DNA of 64,000 nucleotides from UBA1660 sp964462035. GTDB taxonomy: Bacteria; Myxococcota_A; Polyangia; Polyangiales; Houyiibacteriaceae. Position 1 is the stretch's first letter. Each line of letters opens with the position of its first letter. Both the position numbers and the translations under genes were made by a program. Location of the stretch: the NCBI GenBank assembly GCA_964462035.1, contig CAYXAP010000017.1, positions 1-64,000 on the forward strand. Reading direction: 5' to 3'. Under the pieces are notes generated by a model that was given only the letters and a program-made list of their open reading frames with translations, was not told where the DNA came from and did no database searches. Below, one piece after another: positions 24,345 to 32,787 of the stretch.

Positions 24345-25799
24345 CTATTCCGCGGGCGCGCCGGGCTGAGCCTCGTTCGGCTCGCTCGGGCGCTCGAGGC
24401 CGTAGCAGACCTGGAGCTCTCGGTAGGCGTCGTGCACGGCTTCGGCGACGTTCCAGACGTCGGGGACGAGGTTCTTGGCGACCATGAAGCCGAAGTCGAC
24501 GTTCCCGCAGTAGCTCATCACCGTCACGTTCAGCCCCGAGCCTTCGAGCACTGGGCCCATCGGGTAGATGGCCTCGAGCTCGGCGCCGGCGAAGTAGATG
24601 GGGAAGGGCGGGCCCGGGACGTTGGAGACGATGAGGTTGTGTACCGGCCGGTGTCGGTCGGCGAGCTTGAGCCGCGTGTAGAAGCGGGCGGCCAGCTCGA
24701 AGGTGGTGGGGGCCGCGAGCTCGGCCCAGTCCTGCAGCATCTCGGCGCCGAGGGCGTTGTGCTCTTCCTTCGCGCCCTGCGTCGAGCGATGGATCGCCCG
24801 CAGGCGTTCGGACCCGTCCCCGAGGTGGACTGGCAGCGGAACGAACATCGCCGAGACATGGTTCGAGCCCCGGTTGCCACCGACCGAGATCGGGCAGGTC
24901 GCCACCAGCGGTTCGTTCGGCAGACCGTCCTTCGCCAGGAGGTAGTGGCGGAGCACGCCGGCGCAGATGGCCAGGATGACGTCGTTGAGCTTCACGCCAT
25001 CGGCGGCGTTCTTGATGGCCTTCAGCCCGTCGAGCGGGAGCCGCGCGAACGCTGCATCTCGCTTCGGGCCGAGCGCGCCGTTGAACGACACCTTCGGAGC
25101 GCGCAGCGGCGTGCCGCCAACCGCGACGTCGGTACCCTTCCGTCGGTCGGCGACGGCGCGCACCGCTTGCACGGTCTTCTGGGCCAGCTCGACCAGCTTT
25201 CGCGGCTGGGCGAGCCGAGCACGCGCCGCCTCCCGGAGCATCTCGATGTCCGAGGGAATCGGCTCCGGCGCGTCGCTCTTCGTCGGCTTCTTGGGGGCCG
25301 GCGCGTTCCGCTGAACGCTGAAGAAGTTCACCAGCAGGCCGGCGCCCGACGTGCCATCCACGGCGGCGTGGTGGACCTTCGCGACGATGGCGAAGCGCCC
25401 ATCGCGCAGACCCTCGATGACCCAGATTTCCCAGAGCGGGCGGCTGCGGGGCAGGGGGACCGAGTTGATCCGACCGATCATCTCGCCGAGCTCGACCATC
25501 CCACCGGGCGCTGGCAGCGTGACTCGCCGGACGTGGTGGATGAGGTCCAGATCCGGGTCCTCGACCCAGAAGGGGTGGTTGAGCCCGAGCGGATCCTCGC
25601 GCAGACGTCGGCGGAAGGGCGGCACCAGGTGCACCCGCTCGCGGATGTGCTCGACCACGGTCTCGAAGCGGTACCCGTTGGGCATCTCGCGCGGGTCCAG
25701 CACGGCGCACATCGCCACGTGCAGGTGCATTCGCGGCGTCTCCAAGTAGAGAAACGACGCGTCCAGTCCGGATAGCTGCTCCACGGTCGCGATCATCAT
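24345..25799 (-). CDS. Wax ester synthase / diacylglycerol acyltransferase (WS/DGAT)
   Basis: A 484-residue bifunctional acyltransferase of the WES family, making wax esters or triacylglycerol from acyl-CoA and an alcohol or diacylglycerol. The catalytic HHxxxDG motif is intact (His143, His144, Asp148 in KVHHAAVDGTSG). PLWEIWVIEGL precedes it, and the later VSNVPGPPFPIYFAG and SYCGNVDFGFM stretches match the C-terminal domain. This suggests storage-lipid synthesis. Two adjacent ATG codons (25799, 25796) are possible starts. It is convergent with the MopE-like gene, one base apart. Confidence 0.93.
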   Translation of the reverse strand: MMIATVEQLSGLDASFLYLETPRMHLHVAMCAVLDPREMPNGYRFETVVEHIRERVHLVPPFRRRLREDPLGLNHPFWVEDPDLDLIHHVRRVTLPAPGGMVELGEMIGRINSVPLPRSRPLWEIWVIEGLRDGRFAIVAKVHHAAVDGTSGAGLLVNFFSVQRNAPAPKKPTKSDAPEPIPSDIEMLREAARARLAQPRKLVELAQKTVQAVRAVADRRKGTDVAVGGTPLRAPKVSFNGALGPKRDAAFARLPLDGLKAIKNAADGVKLNDVILAICAGVLRHYLLAKDGLPNEPLVATCPISVGGNRGSNHVSAMFVPLPVHLGDGSERLRAIHRSTQGAKEEHNALGAEMLQDWAELAAPTTFELAARFYTRLKLADRHRPVHNLIVSNVPGPPFPIYFAGAELEAIYPMGPVLEGSGLNVTVMSYCGNVDFGFMVAKNLVPDVWNVAEAVHDAYRELQVCYGLERPSEPNEAQPGAPAE

Positions 25800-25888
25800 A
25801 GAGAACCGCGCAGCGAGTGGCGATGGCTGATTGGGTCGAGCACCGCGACCCTTGGAAGAGTGGGCGCCATGCCCCAGGCTCTCGACCC

Positions 25889-26638
25889 ATGCGCCGTGTC
25901 CCGCTGTTGCTTCCGTTCGTCGCCGGGTGCTTCCTCACCTCGCCCACCCCGCCGATCCGCGTGCTCGACCACGCCGAGCACGGGCCCGAGCGTGCCGAGG
26001 GGCTGGTCGTCTTCCTCCCGGGATTCGGCGATGATGGCGGTGTCTTCGAGCGCCACGGGCTGGTGGACATCGTTCGGGAGCAGACCCGCTTCGATGCGTT
26101 GGGCGCCCACGCTCACTTCGGCTTCTACCGGGACTTCTCCGTGCTGCCGCGCCTGGAGAGCGACGTCGTCGGTCCGGCGCTGCGCCTCGGCTACGAGCGC
26201 ATCTGGCTGGTGGGCACCTCGATGGGTGGCTTCGGCGCCGTGAGCTATGCGGCGGCCCATCCGGATGAGGTCGCCGGGGTGATCCTGATGGCGCCCTACC
26301 TCGGCGAGCCGGAGGTGCTCGACGAGATCCGAGCCGAGGGGCTCGATGCGTGGTCGCCTGGCGACCTGGACGGTCCGGCTGGTGACCGCTCGGACGTGAC
26401 GCGCCGAAACTGGGCGTGGATCAAGACCCAGCTGGCCGACGGCGGCACGCCCATCTACCTCGGCTACGGCGAGCAGGATCCGTCGGTCGCGGACTTTCGG
26501 CTGCTCCGGGACGCGCTCGCCGAGGACCACGTCTTCTCGATCCCCGGACCTCACGGTTGGGCGGCGTGGACGCCGGTCTTCGACGAGCTCGCCGACCGAG
26601 CGCTCGCTCCCGGTCAGTCGGCCTCGTCCAAGAGGTAG
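25889..26638 (+). CDS. Alpha/beta hydrolase lipoprotein
   Basis: A 249-residue exported hydrolase. The ATG at 25889 gives MRRVPLLLPFVAGC, with the lipobox Cys at residue 14; the earlier in-frame start would bury this signal. VVFLPGFGDDGGVF supplies the oxyanion region, GTSMGGFG the nucleophile elbow, and PGPHGWAAW the catalytic His. Asp in YGEQDPS is the likely acid. Esterase or lipase substrate unknown. The 3' end overlaps the convergent lipoprotein gene by 25 bp. Confidence 0.85.
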   Translation: MRRVPLLLPFVAGCFLTSPTPPIRVLDHAEHGPERAEGLVVFLPGFGDDGGVFERHGLVDIVREQTRFDALGAHAHFGFYRDFSVLPRLESDVVGPALRLGYERIWLVGTSMGGFGAVSYAAAHPDEVAGVILMAPYLGEPEVLDEIRAEGLDAWSPGDLDGPAGDRSDVTRRNWAWIKTQLADGGTPIYLGYGEQDPSVADFRLLRDALAEDHVFSIPGPHGWAAWTPVFDELADRALAPGQSASSKR

Positions 26639-27054
26639 AAGCAGTCGGCGTCCTCGAGCTCGTAGGCGCCGTTCGAGAGGTCGAGCGCCGGCTGCTCTTC
26701 TTCGGGAGGCCGGACGTGGAGTCGACCGCCTTCGGGGTGCATCGGGTCGTCGGGCTCGAAGCTCGGGCACGACAGCCGCGCGACGGCGCACTCGTCGTCG
26801 TCGCACACGACGTGGACGGCGGTCTCACAGCCTCGAAACGTGTAGACCGGCAGCTGGAACCCCTGCAGGTCCTCGACGTGCACCGACTCGAGCTCGAGCT
26901 CGGCGCACCGAGATCGCCGAACCGCCATCGCTCGCGCCTCGTCTTCGCGACCGAGGCCCGATTGGCTCGCCCCCTCCTGCGTGGCGCCACACGCCCCGAG
27001 GAGCACCCCGATCAGCAGGACCGGCCGGAGGTCTCGATGCCTGCGGATGGTCAA
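26614..27054 (-). CDS. Small lipoprotein of unknown function
   Basis: A 146-residue predicted lipoprotein starting at TTG 27054, which overlaps the TGA of the upstream methyltransferase gene (TTGA). The signal LRPVLLIGVLLGAC puts the lipobox Cys near residue 22. The mature chain has five more Cys (RSRCAELE, FRGCET, VVCDDDEC, RLSC, ADCFYLL), probably disulfide-bonded, and no recognisable domain. The 3' end overlaps the hydrolase gene on the other strand. Confidence 0.65.
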   Translation of the reverse strand: MTIRRHRDLRPVLLIGVLLGACGATQEGASQSGLGREDEARAMAVRRSRCAELELESVHVEDLQGFQLPVYTFRGCETAVHVVCDDDECAVARLSCPSFEPDDPMHPEGGRLHVRPPEEEQPALDLSNGAYELEDADCFYLLDEAD

Positions 27055-27791
27055 CGACGGGCCAGCGTGAGAGTGCGGCCGCCGCGCGGTGTGACCTCGA
27101 ACGGTTCCAGGGTGGCGGCGCCGAGAAGAGTGACGCTCTCGAAGCCCGCCCGCTCCAACATCGCGCGGAGCTGCTGCCAGGCATAGAGTCGCACCCGGAC
27201 GTCCATGACCTCGACCACCTGGTCCGATTCGAGGACCCGCCATGTGCTCTCGATGATCGAGCTCTCGAGATCGAGGCGGCGTTCGTCGACCACCATGATG
27301 TCGTCGAAGCGCATGACCCCCGCGGGCAGGTACGTCGGCAGCAGCGACTCCATCACGAACCCTTCGATCAGGAACACCCCGCCCGGAGCGAGGGCTCGCC
27401 GAACGGCGCGGACGAAGGCCTCGTCTCCGTCGTCTCCGAAATAGCCGAAGCTCCCCCACCAGCAGATGGCAGCGTCGAACTCGGATTCCGCGTCGAGCTC
27501 GCGCATGTCGCGTCGTTCGAGCGTGACGGCGCGCTCGCCGACGTGCGCTCGGGCCGCCTCGAGCACCTTCTCCGAGCGGTCCACCCCGTGGACCGTGTGG
27601 CCCCGATCGGCGAGCGCCGCGCTCAGCGCGCCGATGCCACAGGGCACATCGAGGATCCGGCTCTTCGGCGGGATGGACATGGCCCCTTCGAGGCGTTCCG
27701 CCACGTCGGTCGCCGACACCTCCCGCCAGTAGGCGCGGTGAATCCGCAGCCAGGTGTCGGTCTCGAAGTTCGCCTCGAACCACTCGGTCAT
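27051..27791 (-). CDS. Class I SAM-dependent methyltransferase
   Basis: A 246-residue protein with the Rossmann SAM motif ILDVPCGIGALSAALADRGHTVHGVDRS (motif I plus the acidic residue after strand 2). AAICWWGSFGYFGDD is motif II, and LAPGGVFLIEGFVMESLLP the post-III region. It belongs to the Methyltransf_11/25-like group; acceptor unknown. It is coupled by 4 bp to the downstream lipoprotein gene. Confidence 0.9.
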   Translation of the reverse strand: MTEWFEANFETDTWLRIHRAYWREVSATDVAERLEGAMSIPPKSRILDVPCGIGALSAALADRGHTVHGVDRSEKVLEAARAHVGERAVTLERRDMRELDAESEFDAAICWWGSFGYFGDDGDEAFVRAVRRALAPGGVFLIEGFVMESLLPTYLPAGVMRFDDIMVVDERRLDLESSIIESTWRVLESDQVVEVMDVRVRLYAWQQLRAMLERAGFESVTLLGAATLEPFEVTPRGGRTLTLARR

Positions 27792-27846
27792 GGACGGAGG
27801 CTAGCCCAGATATCGGCGCCCGGGCCGTTCGCCCCGGGCCAGGGGT

Positions 27847-28224
27847 TCAGTCGAAGCGGCAATCGGGAATGCACAGGCTGATGTCGATCGGATCGGTGGG
27901 CCCGATCGGCGGTGAGGGTGCGCCCATGGGTCGGAGCACCCAGCCGTCGTCGCGCTGGTGACAGCTCGCGCAGTCCGAATGGGTCAGGCCCACGCAGTCC
28001 GCTTCTTCGGCGGTGATGCGGATTTCGGGGATGGGCGGTCCGAGGTCCGGGGGGCAGTCCACGAACGCATCCAGCGAGGGCGTGCCCGAGTCGCGACTCG
28101 GGCGGCCGAGGTCGCGGTCCGCGGGGCCGAGGTCGGTGTGGTCGTCGGGGCGGTCGCCGTGGGTACGGAAGCAGCCGAGCGCGAGCGCGAGGAGGAGCGC
28201 GGCGAGGATGTGGATCGGTCTCAC
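27847..28224 (-). CDS. Small lipoprotein with one CxxCH motif
   Basis: A 125-residue predicted lipoprotein (signal ILAALLLALALGC) with an Asp/Arg-rich linker and a single CASCHQ motif near residue 88, the signature of covalent heme c attachment. A possible axial Met lies in VLRPMGAP. It is short for a cytochrome c, and two extra Cys near the end (LCIPDC) are unusual. It may be a mono-heme cytochrome, or the match may be fortuitous. Start GTG 28224. Confidence 0.65.
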   Translation of the reverse strand: MRPIHILAALLLALALGCFRTHGDRPDDHTDLGPADRDLGRPSRDSGTPSLDAFVDCPPDLGPPIPEIRITAEEADCVGLTHSDCASCHQRDDGWVLRPMGAPSPPIGPTDPIDISLCIPDCRFD

Positions 28225-28326
28225 GGCGTAGGGTGCCGCGAGCGCGCCGAAGTGGCTCAGCGACCGTGGGGTGGAACACGTTCATGGACCCTGGTCGGCG
28301 AGGCGCGCTGGCCTTAGAAACCGCCG

Positions 28327-29184
28327 ATGACACGCGTCGCCACCACGCTCGCCCTGATGCTGCTCGCCGGCTGTGGCCAGCAGCGGGAGCGCCTCGACTA
28401 CGTACCGGTGACGAGCCAGGCGATGAACGGGGCACACCTCTCCTACGCGGCCTACACGCCGCCGGGGTTCTCGCCGGACGAGGAGCTGCCGCTGGTGCTC
28501 TTCCTCCACGGTGGCGGCGACGAGCCTCAGAACTTCGAGCAGTACGGCGTGGCCGAGCGGCTCGACGCGGCCATCGAGGAGGGGCGCCTGCCCCGGGTGG
28601 TCGTCGTGCTGCCCCAGGGCGACAACGGCTTCTGGATCAACTGGTGGGACGGGACCCGTCGCTACGAGGATTGGCTCCTGATGGAGCTCCTCCCGGACGT
28701 CCAGCGCACCTACCACACCAAGCGATGCCCGGACGACTGCCACGTCATGGGCGTCTCCATGGGCGGCGCCGGGACTCTCCGCTTCGCGCTCCGCCATCAC
28801 GAGCACTTCGCGACGGCGACGGTGCTGAGCGGTCCGATCTTCGACACGAAGCGGATGCTCGAGTTCGTCGACGACCGGCTCTACGCTCTCTTCATCCCGA
28901 CCCACCGCGTCTTCGGACCGCCGCGCTCGCCGGCCGACGTCGCCCCCGACGACCCCTTCTTGGTCTGGCAGGCGCCGGAGGACCTCCATGTGCGGCTCTT
29001 CCTGGGCTGGGCCGAGGGGGACAGGGAGGGCATCAAGGCCTCGAACGAAGCGCTCCACCAGCACCTCGAGGAGGCCGGCGTGCCGCACCACGCCGAGGAG
29101 TTCGCCGGCGAGCACAAGTGGGTCAGCTGGGGGCCGGTGATCGAGCGGGCCATCGCGATGCAGGTCGGCGGCGCCGAGGGCTGA
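28327..29184 (+). CDS. Esterase lipoprotein, alpha/beta hydrolase
   Basis: A 285-residue exported hydrolase with the lipobox LLAGC at residue 16. LVLFLHGGGDEPQNFEQYG, VVLPQGDNGFWINWWDG and GVSMGGAGTLRFALRH (nucleophile Ser) place it with the esterase D / feruloyl-esterase-like secreted hydrolases. His in GEHKWVSW is the likely catalytic base. WINWWDG is typical of the group. It precedes the fabG operon by about 55 bp on the same strand but has its own spacing. Confidence 0.88.
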   Translation: MTRVATTLALMLLAGCGQQRERLDYVPVTSQAMNGAHLSYAAYTPPGFSPDEELPLVLFLHGGGDEPQNFEQYGVAERLDAAIEEGRLPRVVVVLPQGDNGFWINWWDGTRRYEDWLLMELLPDVQRTYHTKRCPDDCHVMGVSMGGAGTLRFALRHHEHFATATVLSGPIFDTKRMLEFVDDRLYALFIPTHRVFGPPRSPADVAPDDPFLVWQAPEDLHVRLFLGWAEGDREGIKASNEALHQHLEEAGVPHHAEEFAGEHKWVSWGPVIERAIAMQVGGAEG

Positions 29185-29241
29185 GCCGCCGTCTGGGTTC
29201 ACTCTCGGGCCAAAGATGCAGGCCGTGCTAAGGAGGGCCGC

Positions 29242-29964
29242 ATGAGCAAGCCTCACGCTCTGGTCACCGGGGGATCTCGTGGCATCGGCGCGGCGATCGC
29301 CAAGGCGCTCGCGGCGGCGGGACACCCGATTCTCCTCAACTACCGCTCGAACGACGACGCCGCCAACGCCGTGAAGGCCGAGATCGAGGGCGCCGGGCGC
29401 ACCGTCCGACTCTGCAAGTTCGACGTCGCCGACCGTGAGCAGGCCACCCCGGCGGTCGAGGCGCTCCTCGCGGAGGGGCTGACCATCGGCGTGCTCGTGA
29501 ACAACGCCGGCGTCGCCATCGACGACAGCTTTCCGCAGATGAGCTGGGATGCCTGGGAGAAGGTCACCCGGACGACCCTCGACGGCTTCTTCAACGTGAC
29601 CCGCCCGCTGGTGATGCCCATGTGTCGCAAGCGCTGGGGCCGGATCATCAACATCGCCTCGGTCAGCGGTGTGAACGGCAACCGCGGGCAGGTGAACTAC
29701 TCGGCCGCCAAGGCCGGCCTCATCGGGGCCACCAAGGCCCTGGCCATCGAGGTGGCCAAGCGGAAGATCACCGTGAATGCCATCGCTCCCGGCCTCGTCG
29801 AGACGGAGATGATCGAAGGCGCGCCCATCGACCTGATCATGAAGCAGATCCCCGCCCGTCGGATCGGCAAGCCCGAAGAGGTCGCGTCGCTCGCGGCCTG
29901 GCTGGCCAGCGACGGCGCCGCCTACGTGACCGGCCAGGTCATCGTGATGAGCGGGGGACTCTAG
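29242..29964 (+). CDS. fabG: 3-oxoacyl-ACP reductase (FabG/ApeQ-like SDR)
   Basis: A 240-residue classical SDR, reducing beta-ketoacyl-ACP with NADPH. It shows TGGSRGIGAAIA at the N-terminus, NNAGVA, the catalytic Ser in IASVSGVNGNRGQ, then YSAAKAG. AAGGAGG lies ahead of its ATG. It heads a tight same-strand run (membrane protein, acyltransferase, thioesterase, LolA-like), which suggests it works in an outer-membrane polyene or lipid pathway rather than housekeeping fatty-acid synthesis; that is contextual inference. Confidence 0.93.
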   Translation: MSKPHALVTGGSRGIGAAIAKALAAAGHPILLNYRSNDDAANAVKAEIEGAGRTVRLCKFDVADREQATPAVEALLAEGLTIGVLVNNAGVAIDDSFPQMSWDAWEKVTRTTLDGFFNVTRPLVMPMCRKRWGRIINIASVSGVNGNRGQVNYSAAKAGLIGATKALAIEVAKRKITVNAIAPGLVETEMIEGAPIDLIMKQIPARRIGKPEEVASLAAWLASDGAAYVTGQVIVMSGGL

Positions 29965-29981
29965 CGGCTGATGAGGGACCG

Positions 29982-30626
29982 TTGAAGGTCTTCCTGGGGA
30001 TCGTGAACGCCGTATTGGCCGTGGCCTATCCGGTGGCGCTCTGGTGGGCGCTGACCCACCGTTCGCCTCGGACGGTCGGGCTGGTGGCGATGTCCATCGT
30101 GGTCCCGCTGGTCGGCATGCGGGTCTTCAAGAGCGACCGCACCCACCTCTGGCCGGTGCTGCGACTCCCCCTCAGCGTCATGGCGCTGCTGCTCACGGGG
30201 ACGCTCCTGAACGAGCCGGTCTTCTTCCTCTTCCTCCCGGTGCTGATCAGCGCCGCGCTCCTCGCGCAGTTCGCGTTCTCGCTGAAGGGCGAGATGCCCA
30301 TCATCGAGCGCTTCGCGCGGATGCAGGAGCCGGAGCTCGGCGAGGGTCCGAACGGCGCGGCGAAGGTGGCGCACTGCCGGCAGGTCACCGTCGCGTGGTG
30401 CGTCTTCTTCTCCTTCAACGGCGCGCTCGCCGGGGTGCTGGCGCTGGTGGCGCCCACCCGCTGGTGGGCCATCTACGCGGGCGGCATCGCGTATGCGCTC
30501 ATGGGCGGCATGTTCGTGGGTGAGTACATCCTGCGGAAGGTGCGCTTCCGCGACTACGGCCGCGGTCCGCACGACCGGTTGCTCGCGATGGTCTGGCCGC
30601 CGCGGCCGAACGAGGAGGACGCGTGA
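29982..30626 (+). CDS. COG4648-like inner-membrane protein
   Basis: A 214-residue membrane protein with six or seven hydrophobic segments, for example VFLGIVNAVLAVAYPVALWWAL, VGLVAMSIVVPLVG and WWAIYAGGIAYALMGGMFVGEYIL. The cytoplasmic HCRQVTVAWCVFFSFN loop and the tail KVRFRDYGRGPHDRLL resemble a family found beside acyltransferase and thioesterase genes in aryl-polyene loci. The start is TTG 29982, with GAGGG just before it; GTG 30003 is an alternative. Its TGA overlaps the next GTG. Confidence 0.75.
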   Translation: MKVFLGIVNAVLAVAYPVALWWALTHRSPRTVGLVAMSIVVPLVGMRVFKSDRTHLWPVLRLPLSVMALLLTGTLLNEPVFFLFLPVLISAALLAQFAFSLKGEMPIIERFARMQEPELGEGPNGAAKVAHCRQVTVAWCVFFSFNGALAGVLALVAPTRWWAIYAGGIAYALMGGMFVGEYILRKVRFRDYGRGPHDRLLAMVWPPRPNEEDA

Positions 30627-31636
30627 GCCCCACGGATCTGGATCTGCGCGGACGCATCCTCGGCCGCGAGCGCGCCCAGGAGCGCGCCGAGCGGAAGGAA
30701 GAGCTCGAGCAGGCAGGCTGGCGAGACGTCAGCGAGCGCGGCTCCGTCTTCGGCATCAAGGCCGTGATCGTCATGGCCACCATGATGGGCCGCACCGCGG
30801 GCCGCGGGCTCGTCGCGGCGATCGCCGCCTATTACACGCTGCTCAGCACGCCTGCGAACAAGGCCACCGAGCAGTTCCGCGCACGGCTGGGGATGAAGAC
30901 CACCCGGATGGACGTCTACCGGCAGGTGCGGCGCTTCGCGCAGTGTGCCCTGGACGCGCTCTTCTTCATGCGCGGCAAGACGGATTTCTTCCGTGTGACC
31001 CGCAACGGCCACCATCACCTGGCGAAGCTCCGCGACAGCGGGCGGGGGGCGATCCTCCTCGGCGCCCACCTCGGCTCGTTCCACGCGATGCGTGAGCAGA
31101 GCGGCCGCGAGGCGCTCCCGCTCTATCCGGTGGTGTTCACGAAGAACGCCCGCCGCTTCAACCAGGTGCTCGAGGAGCTCGATCCCGGCTCGAAGGTCCG
31201 GCTGATCGAGATCGACTCCGAGGGCGGGCGCATGGGCTTCATGCTCTCCATTCGCGAGAAACTCGAGGAGGGCGGCTTGGTGGCCATCCTCGGCGATCGG
31301 GTCCAGCCGGGCGCCAAGGCGGTGAAGGTCGACTTCCTCGGCCAGGAGGCCTGGCTCCCGGCGGGGCCCTACGTGCTGGCGGCCACCCTCAAGGCGCCGG
31401 TCTACTTCGTCGCCGGCATCTATCGGGGCAAGGCCACCTACGAGCTCTTCTGCATCCCCTTCGCCGAGCGCGTGAAGCTGCCCCGGGGCAACCGGATGGA
31501 GGCCATCCAGGCCTACGCCCAACAGTACGCCGACATCCTCGCGGACTTCTGCAAGGACGCCCCGGACAACTGGTTCAACTTCTACGACTTCTGGGCCGAG
31601 CCCCCCGCGGCGGCCCCTCCGAAGGACGACCATTGA
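30623..31636 (+). CDS. LpxL/HtrB-like lysophospholipid acyltransferase, altered HX4D/E motif
   Basis: A 337-residue predicted membrane-associated acyltransferase. IKAVIVMATMMGRTAGRGLVAAIAAYY is the N-terminal anchor. ILLGAHLGSFHAMRE aligns with the HX4(D/E) catalytic box but has His154 in place of the acid. ILGDRVQPGAKAVKVDFLGQEAWLPAGPY matches the acyl-acceptor region of the family. The replacement may mean an altered mechanism or loss of activity. It overlaps both neighbours (GTGA at the start, TTGA at the end). Confidence 0.88.
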   Translation: MSPTDLDLRGRILGRERAQERAERKEELEQAGWRDVSERGSVFGIKAVIVMATMMGRTAGRGLVAAIAAYYTLLSTPANKATEQFRARLGMKTTRMDVYRQVRRFAQCALDALFFMRGKTDFFRVTRNGHHHLAKLRDSGRGAILLGAHLGSFHAMREQSGREALPLYPVVFTKNARRFNQVLEELDPGSKVRLIEIDSEGGRMGFMLSIREKLEEGGLVAILGDRVQPGAKAVKVDFLGQEAWLPAGPYVLAATLKAPVYFVAGIYRGKATYELFCIPFAERVKLPRGNRMEAIQAYAQQYADILADFCKDAPDNWFNFYDFWAEPPAAAPPKDDH

Positions 31637-32070
31637 AGAAAAAGACCGCCATCGGCGTCCACCTGGGGCACCACGAGCAGCTGGTGCCCTTCCACGATTG
31701 CGACCCGCTGGGGATCGTTTGGCACGGCCACTACTACAAATACCTGGAGATCGCGCGAACCGACCTCTTCCACCGACACCGGCTCGACGTGGCGGACTTC
31801 ATGGCGATGGGCTTCCGGCTCTTGATGATCGAGACCCGCTGTCGCTACGCCTTCCCCATGCGCTTCGACGAGCGGCTCGCCGTGGAAGCCCGCTTCAAGG
31901 AGATCGAGCAGCGGCTGCTGGTGAGCTACGAGATCCGAAACCTGACCCACGACAAGCGCTCCGCCCGAGCGTGGACCACCCTGGTGGTCACCTCGAACGA
32001 GGGCGAGATGTTCATGGAGACCCCCCGTGAGATTCGCGACCGCATTTTGGACCCTGCTGGCGCTGCTTAG
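31633..32070 (+). CDS. Hotdog-fold acyl-CoA/ACP thioesterase (4HBT family)
   Basis: A 145-residue thioesterase. VPFHDCDPLGIVWHGHYYKYLEIAR carries the catalytic Asp of the 4-hydroxybenzoyl-CoA thioesterase group (D-x-D-x-x-G-I/H-V-x-x-x-x-Y). It starts at TTG 31633, coupled to the acyltransferase stop. The 3' end overlaps the following gene by 44 bp, an unusually long same-strand overlap. In the operon it would release or edit an ACP-bound acyl chain. Confidence 0.9.
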   Translation: MKKKTAIGVHLGHHEQLVPFHDCDPLGIVWHGHYYKYLEIARTDLFHRHRLDVADFMAMGFRLLMIETRCRYAFPMRFDERLAVEARFKEIEQRLLVSYEIRNLTHDKRSARAWTTLVVTSNEGEMFMETPREIRDRILDPAGAA

Positions 32071-32668
32071 CCTCGCCGCGCCGACCGTCCCTTCGGTCTC
32101 GGCGCAGCAGGGCGCGCCGAGCCTCGACGCGTTGCTGCAGCGCTTCGCCGCCATGCCGGGCATGAGCGCCCGTTTCCGGGAGGAGAAGCGCATCGCGCTC
32201 CTGGCGGTGCCGGTCCGCAGCGAGGGCGTCCTCTACTTCACGCCGCCGGGGAAGCTGATGCGGAAGGTGACGAGCCCGACCGAGAGCTACGCGTTGCTGG
32301 AAGGTGACCGGCTGACCTTCGCGTCCGAAGGCGAGCGACAGGTCGTCGAGCTCGGTGAGAGCCCGGTGCTCGCCGGCTTCGTCGAGAGCTTCCGCTACGT
32401 GCTCGCCGGCGATCGGGCCGCGCTCGAACGAACCTACCGGGTCGACTACGAGCGCGATGGCGCCGAGTGGACCCTGACGCTGAAGCCGCGGAACCAGCAG
32501 CTCGCGCGCTTCCTGCGAGAGATGGTGCTCACCGGCGAGGGCTTCGCCGTGAAGACCATGAAGATGGTCGAGGTCAGCGGCGACACGACCACCACCGAGT
32601 TCTACGACGTGAACCCGCGCCGCCGCTTCTCCGCCGCCGAGACCCGACGCCTCTTCCGCGTGCCGTAG
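32027..32668 (+). CDS. LolA-like outer-membrane lipoprotein carrier
   Basis: A 213-residue periplasmic protein with signal peptide MRFATAFWTLLALLSLAAPTVPSVSA. The mature part has the LolA layout: a helical start (LDALLQRFAAMPGMSARFREEKRI), then antiparallel strands such as GVLYFTPPGKLMRKVTSP and SYALLEGDRLTF. In this operon it is more likely a dedicated carrier (as in aryl-polyene loci) than the housekeeping LolA. Start is GTG 32027, inside the thioesterase gene. Confidence 0.85.
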   Translation: MRFATAFWTLLALLSLAAPTVPSVSAQQGAPSLDALLQRFAAMPGMSARFREEKRIALLAVPVRSEGVLYFTPPGKLMRKVTSPTESYALLEGDRLTFASEGERQVVELGESPVLAGFVESFRYVLAGDRAALERTYRVDYERDGAEWTLTLKPRNQQLARFLREMVLTGEGFAVKTMKMVEVSGDTTTTEFYDVNPRRRFSAAETRRLFRVP

Positions 32669-32700
32669 GGCTCCAGCGAGCGGTCGCTGACCAGCTGGGT

Positions 32701-32770
32701 CCTTCGAGAAGAGACCGAAGAGGTGCTCGCCCGTGTGGATGCCGTGGACGCTCGGGTCGATGAGCTCGGC
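32701..32770 (-). pseudogene. Decayed copy of the zinc-finger SDR tail
   Basis: Seventy bases match 33242-33311, the 3' end of the intact SDR gene, at roughly 80 percent identity. On the minus strand they read HGIHTGEHLFGLFSKD against HGINTGEHLFGLFLKD in the intact gene. No further SDR sequence is seen on either side, so this is a fragment left by a duplication or a lost paralogue. Confidence 0.7.
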
Positions 32771-32787
32771 CCATCGTCGGGACGTTG

